Positions 32,247 through 42,397 of a stretch of 64,000 nt of DNA are shown piece after piece. Positions within the stretch are counted from its first letter, which is position 1, and the number at the start of each line of letters is the position of its first letter. Origin of the DNA: Crotalaria pallida (taxonomy: Eukaryota; Streptophyta; Magnoliopsida; Fabales; Fabaceae). The notes under the pieces were generated by a model. It was not told where the DNA came from. It saw only the letters and a list, made by a program, of their open reading frames with translations, and made no database searches. Position numbers and translations under genes: made by a program. Where the stretch lies: positions 123,005,290 to 123,069,289 of the forward strand of contig CM075649.1 of the NCBI GenBank assembly GCA_037953625.1, written 5' to 3'.

Positions 32247-35200
32247 GACTTACTTCATTGAAAAGGAGGATATATATAGTGCTATGTGCTCGACTGAAAG
32301 AAAGGTCTTAACCTACTTAGGGATAGACACGACCTTGGGGATTCACTCCCCCACTTAGGATGCAACTCCGGTTGGGTTTCTTTACTAGGTCTACTTGATT
32401 GCTATTGAGACTTTCGCCAAAAAGTCCCACTTAGTTTCTTAAGGTTCCAAACATAAAGTTCGAATCCTAGGGGCAATACCTGTCAATACAGACCTACTTA
32501 GTCCTATATCCATCACTACCTAACATTATTCAACGAAAATCTAGGCATCCAAACTTTCACAACACATATCCATACACAATACAGATAAAGATAATCAAAG
32601 CACAAACATTCACCATTTAAGAAAAGTCAATGTCACAAAATTATAATTCAAACATAAGTTAAAGGAAAGATCAAACACAAAACAAAGCATCAAAGTATTA
32701 TGATGTATATATATATATAAAGATTTTCATTTTAAAAATCAAATACAAATTAAGTAAAAGAACATCATTTTTAAATTTTATTAAAAAGTGCATTCCTTAA
32801 AAGAAAAGAAGAATATCAATTCAACACAAAGAAGTAAAACAATCCATACACACCAAAAGAGTTTTGAAGAGAAGAAAAAGGTTTGAAGAATTTGCAAACG
32901 GCAAGACTCCCTTAGGATCACAGGGGATCTTGATTGGTGCACGGATGAAAATAAGGATTTGAAAAGAAACAGTTAAATACATGAGGTTTGAAATCAAGGG
33001 CATAAACAATTTCTTGACAATCCTCGGTAGTTACAGAGCCTTCACTGGTATGTAACACGATTAGAAAAATAAGGTTGAGGATTAATAGAGATGACACTAT
33101 TAATCCTTAACCAAGTTTGTTTATCATGTAAGAGAAAAGGTTTTGGAATGTCCCTACATTCCGGATTGTCAATCATGGAAGAAATATGTTATACAAGTTA
33201 AAACTTTAGTTTATGCTAAACATTTTCTTAAAAATAGTCAAAATGGGAAAATACCCGGACTATAACTACGATTGAAAACATTGGGGTTATAGTGAAAATA
33301 AATACACTTCAATCCTATGTATAGAAAATAAGTTGTTCTCCAAATAAAACCAATGTATCAAAATCACAAGTTTAGCACTTGCGAAGTTTTCTTTACGAAA
33401 AACATTACTTTAAAAAATATAGATGTCTTAGGAAAAATGGAAATTTTGAATTACCATGAGAGGGACACAAGGCAATTAACTTTGAAAAATTTGAGTTGAT
33501 AATTAGTTAATAAAAACTAATGTAGTACTCTTTAAAATCACTTCCAATAGGAGGTGGAAGAATAATCTTTGTCAAAAATCAATTTGAAATATTATACAAG
33601 GTACTTGAAAAGATTTGGAATTTAAGAACTTCTCAAAATTATTAGAAAAGGTTCATAAAAATAGTTGGACTTAGCATACAGTCCTAATAAGTTCAAAAAT
33701 CGTAAATACACATATATAAAATTCCATCGTTCGAAAACATTTAAAACACGCTTCCTATATGCACATCTATATGCCTACACACTTATGCCTAAAATTCTAG
33801 GACTCAGACAAATCGGACCGAGCTTTTACCGCCCAATCTATGGATGAAACTATTGAGGTTCTACACTCAATCTAAAAGAAACTCTACGATGCAAGACTCC
33901 AGCTACCCGACACTTACGATTTCTCCTATGGTTTAAGGTTTCCTAATTGCTTCCTTAGGCTCGAAGATCAAAACTACAACTTGACCTTAAGCCCTAGATA
34001 AAACTTCCTTATTGCTAACTAGACTTTGGTGCTACGACTTTTATAATGGATGCTAAGACTAAACTTTAACATTCACAAACTATATTCCATGGAAGAGCTA
34101 ATAATGGTTTGAAAATGATTTGAAAATTATTTGCACTTCCGGGATACAGTTTGTTCAATAACACAAAGAATACCCTGGAGTTCTATATGAACTTGAAGGA
34201 AGAAGGGATAACATCCATTACTCTGGTTTGGTTCTAGACTAGACTTTAACTCTAGGGTAGCTACATTACCTTTAACTCACCTCACTACCTTCAATTCACA
34301 TTTTCCACTTTCACATTACAATAGAAACAATAAAGTACCAACTTCTGGGAAAAAGGTTTGGTACTTGGTGATAAAAGAGTTTTCAAAAATTTGCATTTTC
34401 CTTAAAAATGAGGGAAAACACTTTATACTTTTATAAATTCTTTTCATTTAAAACTTAAACAAAGTTATGGTTTAAGAAAAGACATGTCAAGCACTTATAA
34501 ACTCAAATCATTCATATGAGTTTTCAAAATCATTTCACCTCCATTTGGAACTGATTCTGAAGTTTGAGGTTTCCTTTGACGAAGAAAATAAGAACCCTAT
34601 ATAATCGTGAAACCCAAATAAAAGGAACGGATTCTTTGGTCAAAAGTTTAATGTCATTCACCTTTTCAAATTCTAGTGAATGCCCTTCCTTTCATTTTAG
34701 TTTGGAAGTTCAAATTGACTTATGTCGCCTAAATTGAATTCCTATCAATTTATAATTGGTGTAACTTAAAAGTAAATTACACTATCATTCAATTAGTTAG
34801 GAATTCACATTGTGAGTAAAACTTTCTTGAAAATCAGTGTTGTGACATTCAATCAATTATCAGAGTTTGAATCAATTCCATACTTTGAAAAATATCAAAA
34901 CATTACTGCACTTGACATTCATAATAAATCTTAATACTAGTACTTTTTAAAAATAAAATCTTAGGAAAATCTGCTGCGAAAACACTTTCATATCTTATAA
35001 ATCAGAGTACGTTTGTCACCAAAATATAATGTGGAATTATTGAAGGCAATTAGGTCTTACTAAGACGACACATAGTAATCACAGCTAAAGGCAATTACAA
35101 TGGGTTCACACCTATTCACTTCCGTTGTGCACTCTGATAAAGAATGCTCGAAGTGTATAAACTAGAGGACCTCTAATACCGATCCTATCCTTAGACTTAG

Positions 35201-35779
35201 AAAATAATTCCAACAATTATTTGGTTAGATTCAAGGACTCAACGATGTTATCTATCAATGAATACAAAATGCGAGGGATCCTTCTCGATTCTATATTGTA
35301 TTGGAGATAATATTGTTTTCGTGCTACTTGAGTTCCAATCAAATAAGGAATGACTCGTCTTCGATTCAAGAGAAGGCTTTGAAATTTCACCTTAAAGTGA
35401 AATCTCAATCCCTTGTTATATTTGAAATAGGCACGATTGATTCAAAACTAAGAGTTAGTCCTTCTCGGTGGGGTAGCAATTTCATGCTCTGTCCCGTTGG
35501 GAGTTTTCCTTTCCCTTAGTCTCTACTTTCTGTCCATTTCTAAATACAACAAAGTTATCCTTTGAAAAAATTTTAGTTATCCCACTTTAAATTGAAGATA
35601 CACTTCTATGACTACTGAATTATGACTCACCCTACTAAACTATACTCATTGCTCACTAATGATGTATGCATGAAACACTAATGTGCACTACTTAATCAAC
35701 TACCTATTAGTTACTCTCATGTGGAGTAGCTCTTTGGGAGTAGGAAAGTCCATACTCCGCGGCCGAGGATTGCAACCAT
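32247..35779. other. Non-coding interior of LARD
   Basis: 3.5 kb, AT-rich, with only short chance frames and no recognisable gag or pol remnant. A TA dinucleotide run is at 32706-32720. Long non-coding interiors of this kind define LARDs. They may carry RNA packaging signals, but none can be identified by eye. Confidence 0.7.
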
Positions 35780-35793
35780 TGGTCTGATACCAT
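35780..35793 (-). promoter_or_regulatory. Primer binding site of LARD
   Basis: TGGTATCAGACC in element sense, two bases inside the 5' LTR. It matches the 3' end of plant initiator tRNA-Met (TGGTATCAGAGC) in the first ten bases. Confidence 0.8.
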
Positions 35794-35795
35794 AT

Positions 35796-38299
35796 TGTAA
35801 CATCCTACTTTTTAGACTTTAGGAAATTACTTTAAATTAATATTTATTTATGAAAACGTTCGGGGTTTACAAAAATTTTGGCAGAGTTTCCTCTATAAAT
35901 CGGACTTTCCCCGAATAAAATTAAAACTGTCAGTCCAGAACAGTTTTCAATAAAGTAAAAATAAAACTTTCAATTCAAACTATACAAACTTTCTGAAATA
36001 TTTTCAATTGACAAAAGAGGAGATATAATTTATACATTAATAAAATACACTGGAGCAAAAAAATCATTATCGACTAAGCAACATTTACAAAAATCTATTT
36101 ATTACAATATTGAACCTATGAATGGTTGCACTATACTTGGGACCGCAAGGTCACCAATACCAATATACTCTCCAGTGAGAGCATAACTTTCTCGGCCTTG
36201 ACATTCAATGTGCATGTCTCCTTGGTGTACCTAATATGTCCACTGTAAGGGTGAGTACTTTGAAATCTAGATCAAAGAAAACGTTTAAAAACAATAATAA
36301 ATCATAAATAGGTATATTCAAACACAAACATTGGCAATTAAGCAAATCACAATTCAATTAACAAGTACAACATCATAACATTATCCAGTTTAGCTATATT
36401 ACGTATATAACTTTAACATAATGCATCAATGCGCAATCACATGGTTATGCTCTACTAACGTCGCACTTAGGTGATTTAATCCTCGAATCCGATATTAAAA
36501 AATTCTTTTCATTTTAGTAACTTTAACACTTAATCGGATTCAATGAATTAAAACACCTATAACAATGCATTCACACTTCCCTTTTCACTTTAACTTTTAA
36601 CACTTTTACACTTTTACAATTTGGGTACATTGTTCTTCACATTCTCCCCGAAGGAGGGTTCCTCACACAATGTACCTTTAACACTTTTCCCTTTTCAATA
36701 ACAATATACATCCTCACATACACCCTCCACTCTAGGGAAAAACCGACCAGGAGTAAGCAATTCTCAACTGAAGTACTTCACCCCTATAGGGTTCGTCATA
36801 CCGCACTTCACCCCTCTAGGGTTTGTCATACAATTTGGATTGATTTGCCCAAATTGGCTTTAGCGGAAATCACCCTCAACTGGCCAAAACGAGCCAAAGT
36901 AATAGAATTACCATGGTTTGCGTAGAACCAACCCCCAACATGGGAAGCAAACCCGTGTCCTTTGCAGGATCAAAGTTCTCCATGATAATTCCAGTAATAT
37001 ACTCTTGCCCTCAACAATCGTAAAACGACGTGTGTTTTTCCCCTACTCCTAACGTCCACCTTTACACCATGCATGATCCAATATTCTAAGTATTTTTCAA
37101 TTGAATTCAAAGCCCCTTTGTGTCCTTTAGAAAATATTATTTGTTTGGCCCAAATTCAATTGAGAAAGACTTGGCCCTATTAATGCATAACAATATGAAT
37201 GTCATTTCATACTTTATAAACATATCATTTATACTTACAACAATAATAATTACATGTACAACAACAATTTCTAATCAATTAACATAAAGCATACATGGAG
37301 AATAATCATTAACACTTAGGGTTTCTATCCAAACTCTACCCCTCTACCCATCAACCTAACCAATCAATAAATACACCTACTTATAACTCTATTACTATAA
37401 TTAAACCCATTCTCTAATACTAAACCCAAAGTACACCCCTTACCTATTGAAGAGAAGAGGAGAAAACGAGAAGTTGAGGGAGCACCAACACCAACTCCAA
37501 TACAAGCTTCTAAGTGCTTCCTCTCTTGATTCCTATGGCTCCTCAAGCTCGTGGGACCAATTTGAGGCTCCACTTGACCAATTACCCAATTTGGGGCTTA
37601 GGGTTCACTTGGGGGTTTTGTGGGAGGGAGAGCAAATTTAGAATTGAGATAGGGAAAAGCATGAGGGAATGTTAGGGAGATGATTTGGGGTGTCAATTTG
37701 TGAATTCTTTGGTGGTCTCTAAGGAAAATCACAAGCCCTAGGGAAGAAGAAGAAGAGAGAGTCGTGGGAAGAGAGAGAAAGACAATGAGAAAATGAGTTC
37801 AATCCACGTGTTCTTTGGCTGATATAGCAGTGGTTAATCGATTAAACACTTTGGTTAATCGATTAACACTTGACAATTACAAAGGATTAATCGATTAGTC
37901 TTGAACTTAATCGATTAGTGCCAGAATGTGGTCAAAAACAATCGATTAAGCTACTCATTAATCGAGTAGTGGCTGAATGTTGCATAAAATCTAATTGATT
38001 AATGCTTCAGTTAATCGATTAACTCAATGAAAATTGCCTTTTTTTCATACTTCTAAGAGTTCTAAGCTCTCACTACTCATTCTAACTTACCCTTAACTAA
38101 ATCCTACATCCTAAACGCATCCTAATCTATCCTTAACACATGCCTCTTTACACTTAGCTAACTACTAACCCTAAACACATACTAATACCAGCACTAATAA
38201 ACGCTTCTAACCGACATCGACACTTAAAAACACTATAACACTTATGAAAATTCTACTAACCAAGGCACCTAACCACTTAGTAAATTTGGGGATGTTACA
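35796..38299 (-). repeat. 5' LTR of LARD
   Basis: 2504 bp. Very similar to 29644-32208; differences by eye are on the order of 1-2 %, plus a few short deletions in repeated stretches. Confidence 0.92.
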
Positions 38300-38304
38300 G
38301 TACA

Positions 38305-39440
38305 CTTGTCTCAAGGTAGTAGTATTGTTCTTGTTCCGTTCTTTCAAACTAATGAGAATTTCCTTCGGTTTGACCCCTGCCTTTGTCAAGTTCTCGATTA
38401 ACTCATTTTCCTCTTTGGTTGGCCTACCATAATGACCCTCCAAGCTTTCACAAGGTTTGTGATTGTGGACGCCACATTTGACCAAAAGCATCCAACCTTT
38501 TCCATTACCAAGATCCCAAGCATTAATCCTGAAAGGGCATTCAGACTTGCGAGTACTGGATACACACATTACCTCACCTTTTGTTCTTTTCCTATATTTT
38601 CCACTTCTTTCGCAAGCCAATAAAACCCTAGGTATTCTCTTATACATCCCTCCACCTATGTCTGACCGATATATAACGATCACATGTTTTTGTTCTTTTC
38701 CAACAGCTTGAACCCAACGGATCAATTCGTCTCTACTTGCAAAAATCTTATTATGTGAAAAGTCATCACTATAGTCTGCAATAGCATTGTTAAATGAAAA
38801 AACAAAGTTATATTAAGATTTAAAATAAAAAAAAGAAAAATAACATGTTACAAGGAATTTAAAATAAAAAATATGAAAAAAAACAGTGTTACATTATGAA
38901 TTTAAAATTAAAAAAAAACAATGTTACATTAGGAATTTAAAATAAAGAATTAAAAAAAAACATTGTTATAGGAATTTAAAATTAAAATAAAAAGTTGTAT
39001 TACAAATTTAGCATAAAAAAATTTTATATTAGAACTTTATAATAAAAAAAAGTTATATTAGAAATTTAGAATAAGAAAGGTAATATTAGGATTTTAAAAA
39101 AAATGTTATATTACATATTTAAAATAAACAAAAATTAATATTATAAATAAAAAACACTTGGTTACGACCCTCCAAAAAAAATGGGTCGTAAACCAGTATT
39201 ACGACTACAACAAAAACAATGGTCGTAACACTGGGCTACGACCTGGTGAAATATTTTACACATATTTATTTTTTTATAATTAAATAAAGAACCCAACTGC
39301 ATACTGTTTCATCAATAAGGATACAATAAATTATTGAAAACATTCATCCTAACTAAAAATACAAACCATTATAATGACTTTATGAGTGACTTTTGAAAAT
39401 TACCTTGTCTCTCAGAAAATTCAGGTTCAACAGCAGCCAT
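38305..39440 (-). pseudogene. MULE transposase, N-terminal exons with FAR1-type domain
   Basis: Exon 1 is 39404-39440 (ATG to donor CAAG/GTAATT). The intron 38776-39403 ends GCTATTGCAG. Exon 2 starts at 38775, and the phase-1 junction is consistent. Exon 2 encodes the WRKY/GCM1-like FAR1 DNA-binding region (IFASRDELIRWVQAVGK, VIYRSDIGG, CPFRI, CGVHNHKP with Cys and His zinc ligands) and is cut by the LARD at codon level. FAR1/FHY3 transcription factors descend from such transposases. Confidence 0.85.
39160..39250. repeat. Isolated TACGACC/GGTCGTA module inside MULE intron
   Basis: A partial copy of the terminal palindromic unit (TTACGACCC ... GGGTCGTAA ... GGTCGTAAC ... TACGACC), separated from the right end by about 300 bp. 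It lies in the first intron of the transposase gene. Confidence 0.6.
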
Positions 39441-39546
39441 TAAAAGCAATAATAGTGACAAAAATAATTTTAGTATGACGAAGCATAAGATCTGGTAAAA
39501 AAAAGTTTCACCTATGTTGGGGTTTATATAAAAAAAATTAGGATTT

Positions 39547-39911
39547 AACACGGGTCGTAAGGGGGTACTACGACCTTAAGGTCGTAATAACCCCTTACGA
39601 CCCTTTAAAAACTGAGTTTTAAAACGGGTCGTAAGAGGGTGTCACAACCTGTAGGTCGTAGCACTCCCTTACGACCCAATTAGAATACATGTTTTTGAAT
39701 TGGTCGTAAGGGGGTGCTACGACCTACAGGTCGTGACACCCTCTTACGACCCGTTTTAAAACTCAGGTCGTAAGGGGTTATTACGACCTGATGGTCGTAG
39801 TACCCCCTTACGACCCGTGTTAAAATTTGTTTTTTTTAAAAGGGCATGATGGGTATAAATTATATATTTGGGGTGGCAACCATAGACATTTGGGTGGCAA
39901 AATAAATTCCC
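39547..39911 (-). repeat. Right MULE terminal inverted repeat, nested palindrome
   Basis: Four units of about 50 bp (39547-39824), each a near-palindrome GGTCGTAAGGGGG...TTACGACC. Unit 4 is the reverse complement of unit 1, and unit 3 of unit 2, around a centre near 39685. The terminal segment to 39911 mirrors the left end of the element. Confidence 0.82.
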
Positions 39912-39919
39912 CCATATCT

Positions 39920-40345
39920 TGTTGCTCTAGTATTAATGTCTATGATGAAAATTTGTAGTAACTTAGCACCTACGCTTGCAGGGATATATAAATTTGAACA
40001 AACTTATAGTGAATCAATATGCTCAAGCTTCCAACAATGTATGGGTCATAAGTAGTAATCAATTTAGTGGATCTGGTCTTTTTCCATCTGTAGTAATCAA
40101 TGTATGGGTCTGTTATTGATGTAAATTTTGCAAGATTCTTTATGATGATAGGAATCAATTTAGTGGAGCTGGTCTTTTTCTTTTTTCTTATTTCCGTAGC
40201 TCTATTTTTGTAAATCCTCATGAGTGGTATTTTCAATTGTGGAAGTCCCTTGATTCTATTATATGACGAGTAATCTTGTCAATCAAATTTATCAATATTT
40301 TTATTATGTTTTATATTATTCCAAAAAAAAAAGAATCAGGATGGA
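39920..40345. other. Unassigned sequence between MULE and element C
   Basis: No coding frame. A phrase of about 40 bp (AATCAATTTAGTGGA..TGGTCTTTTTC) is repeated near 40050 and 40150. This is probably older, unclassified repeat DNA continuing from the left of the MULE target site. Confidence 0.4.
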
Positions 40346-40350
40346 TGGAG

Positions 40351-42352
40351 TGTAACATCCCTGAATTTTAGCTCCCAAATAATTCGTGCTTAATGTTTTG
40401 CCTTAGCTTGATGTGTTAGAGTTAATCGTGTTTGGATAGCAAATCGTGATTAGGGTTAGATCAAGCCTAATTTATTAGGTTTAGTCTTGTGTGGTTTTAA
40501 GTTGGTTTGGTTTAGTTAGCTAATAGTCTAGTTATGAGTTAGATTAGATTAGTTATGAATGGCTTAAGAGTTAAGTGGATTATATTAAGCCTAAGTGAAC
40601 CTAATGGGCCTTGTGAGTGATATTGGGCCATGAAAGTGTGATGGCCCATGTGTGTGAGTGTATGGCCGTGGCATGTGTTGTGTGTGTGCAACCATGGAAT
40701 GGATTTGTGAATGCATGAAGGAAGTGAGGTGTCAACCTCCCATTTCATGCATGTGGTCAAAGCATTAGGTGTCAACACCACCTTTCCTCCCTTTGCATGA
40801 AGAGTTGAGGTGTCCACATCAAAACTCACCACTTAGCCACCTTAACACCTCACCATTGACCATAAGCTTTTATAAAATATACTATGTGTTGATGAGCCTC
40901 ATTTTGGCTTCCCTTCTTCGTAGCATCCTCTCCACACCACTTTCTTCTTTTCTTCTTCTTCTCCCTTCCAAAGAAGCTCACGGCCGCCCTCCCAAAACAC
41001 CACCATCCAACCCTTTTCTTCCATTAAAACCAAGAAAACCTTACATACTCTAAGCCTAGATCATAAATTCACAACATGCATGAGTGATTGAAGCTTAGAA
41101 AGTTAAAATCCAACCCTTCCTTTTCTCAAGAGGCTCACGGCCTCACCCCATCACCACCCTTAACCAACCTAAACACTCACCAAACACAAAGAACCTTGGC
41201 ATATTCATACCCTAGATCATGAATATGCCACTTGATTGAAGATTGTGTTGAAGGAAATTCACTCAAGACAAAATAGACCTCACGACCACACCATCATCAA
41301 GGCATTAGGATCCTTAGCTTGGTAGATCAAGAGGAGTCTTAGAGTCTTAGAAGCTTGAAGTCAAGTTCCAAGGGTCCAAGGAGGGAGATTGCTCATGGTT
41401 TTGGTGAGAAAGAAGACCAAAGGTTCTAAGTTTTCTTTTGTTATCTTCAAGAGGTAAGGGAGAAGCTTACACTTTTGCTAGAGTAAGTCTTTAAGCTTAG
41501 AAATTAGGGAGAGTCACCATGAGACTCAAGGGCACTAGTTAGACTTTGATTTTGGGCTTGGAGGCCGAATTTGATGAGTTTTGATATGTGATTGCTTAAT
41601 GTTTCTATGCTGAATTCTATGACTATGTTATGTGTTGATGAACCATTGTTTATGCTATGAAATGGTTGATGCTGAATTCTATGACCATGTTTAGTGTTGA
41701 TGAATGATTGCTTTTGTGAATACCATATGTTCATGCTGAATTTTATTAGCATACTTTGTGTTGATGAGAAACCGAATTGCTTATGTTTTTAATTGAATGC
41801 TTAGCCCTTGAAGGAACTAGGCTTAAGTGTTGATCCCAAATGGTTTTAGAACCTTAAGTCTAGGTTAAGGACTTAATTTAGTAGCCAAAGTGAGTTAGTC
41901 AACTAAGTGTTAATCAAACCTAGTTTTAGACAACTAAGTAGTACTTAGACCAAATTAAGTCTCCCTCAACCGTGTTAGTCAACTAATCCATGATTAGTTG
42001 GACTTAATCCTTGATTAGTAACCTTAATCCCCGATTAGTCAACTAATCCAAGATTAGTTGGACTTAATCCAAGATTAGTAACCTTAATCCCTGATTAGTC
42101 AACTAATCCATGATTAGTTGGACTTAATCCTTGATTAGTAACCTTAATCCCTGATTAGTCAACTAATCCAAGATTAGTTAGACTTAATCCTAGATTAGTA
42201 ACCTTAATCCATGATTAGTCAACTAATCCATGATTAGTTGGACTTAATCCTTGATTAGTAACTTTAATTCCTGATTAGTCAACTAATCCAAGATTAGTTG
42301 GACTTAATCCTCGATTAGTAACCCTAATCCCCTGATTAGTCAACTAATCCCC
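40351..42352 (+). repeat. 5' LTR remnant of element C
   Basis: First 2002 bp of the 4014-bp LTR. It contains TATAAAAT at 40871-40878, a TGGGCC cluster at about 40605-40648, and the beginning of an array of TAATC-N3-GATTA units (from 41983), in which the deletion breakpoint lies. Confidence 0.92.
41983..42352. repeat. Array of TAATC-N3-GATTA interrupted palindromes
   Basis: About 18 units such as CTAATCCATGATTAG. Starts follow a 21-20-19 bp rhythm that adds up to a 60-bp super-repeat. Middle bases vary (CAT, CTT, CCC, CAA) while the arms stay. The 3' LTR holds the same array (46974 to about 47345) followed by more divergent units to about 47530. Confidence 0.85.
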
Positions 42353-42397
42353 TGGTACAAAGACCTTCAACCCTCGAACCCCGAACCCAAAGGCTTC

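Larger units (their letters stand above)
29644..38299 (-). mobile_element. Non-coding LTR element (LARD type) inside MULE transposase
   Basis: Flanked by GTACA at 29639-29643 and 38300-38304. LTRs 29644-32208 and 35796-38299 surround 3.6 kb with no frame above about 70 codons. A minus-strand primer site and purine tract give the orientation. It lacks gag and pol and must be mobilised in trans. Its LTR start TGTAACATCC, purine tract and adjacent hairpin match the Tekay elements here, which are candidate helpers. Confidence 0.9.
22774..39911. mobile_element. Mutator-like element carrying PMD gene and transposase-OTU gene
   Basis: Flanked by CCATATCT at 22766-22773 and 39912-39919. The termini share an inverted TTTATTTTGCCACCC with the same order of downstream motifs (a second GCCACCCC, then poly-T/A, then GGGTCGTA palindromes). 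Without the LARD insertion it is about 8.5 kb. A plus-strand plant-mobile-domain gene and a minus-strand FAR1/MULE transposase gene converge near 27 kb. Target duplications of MULEs are usually 9 bp; an 8-bp match is seen here and a ninth base may have changed. Confidence 0.85.

Noticed and set aside
40769..41053. Frame of 94 codons in the LTR of element C, repeated at 45760-46044
   Set aside because: It is identical in both LTRs simply because the LTRs are 99 % alike, and it has no counterpart in elements A and B.
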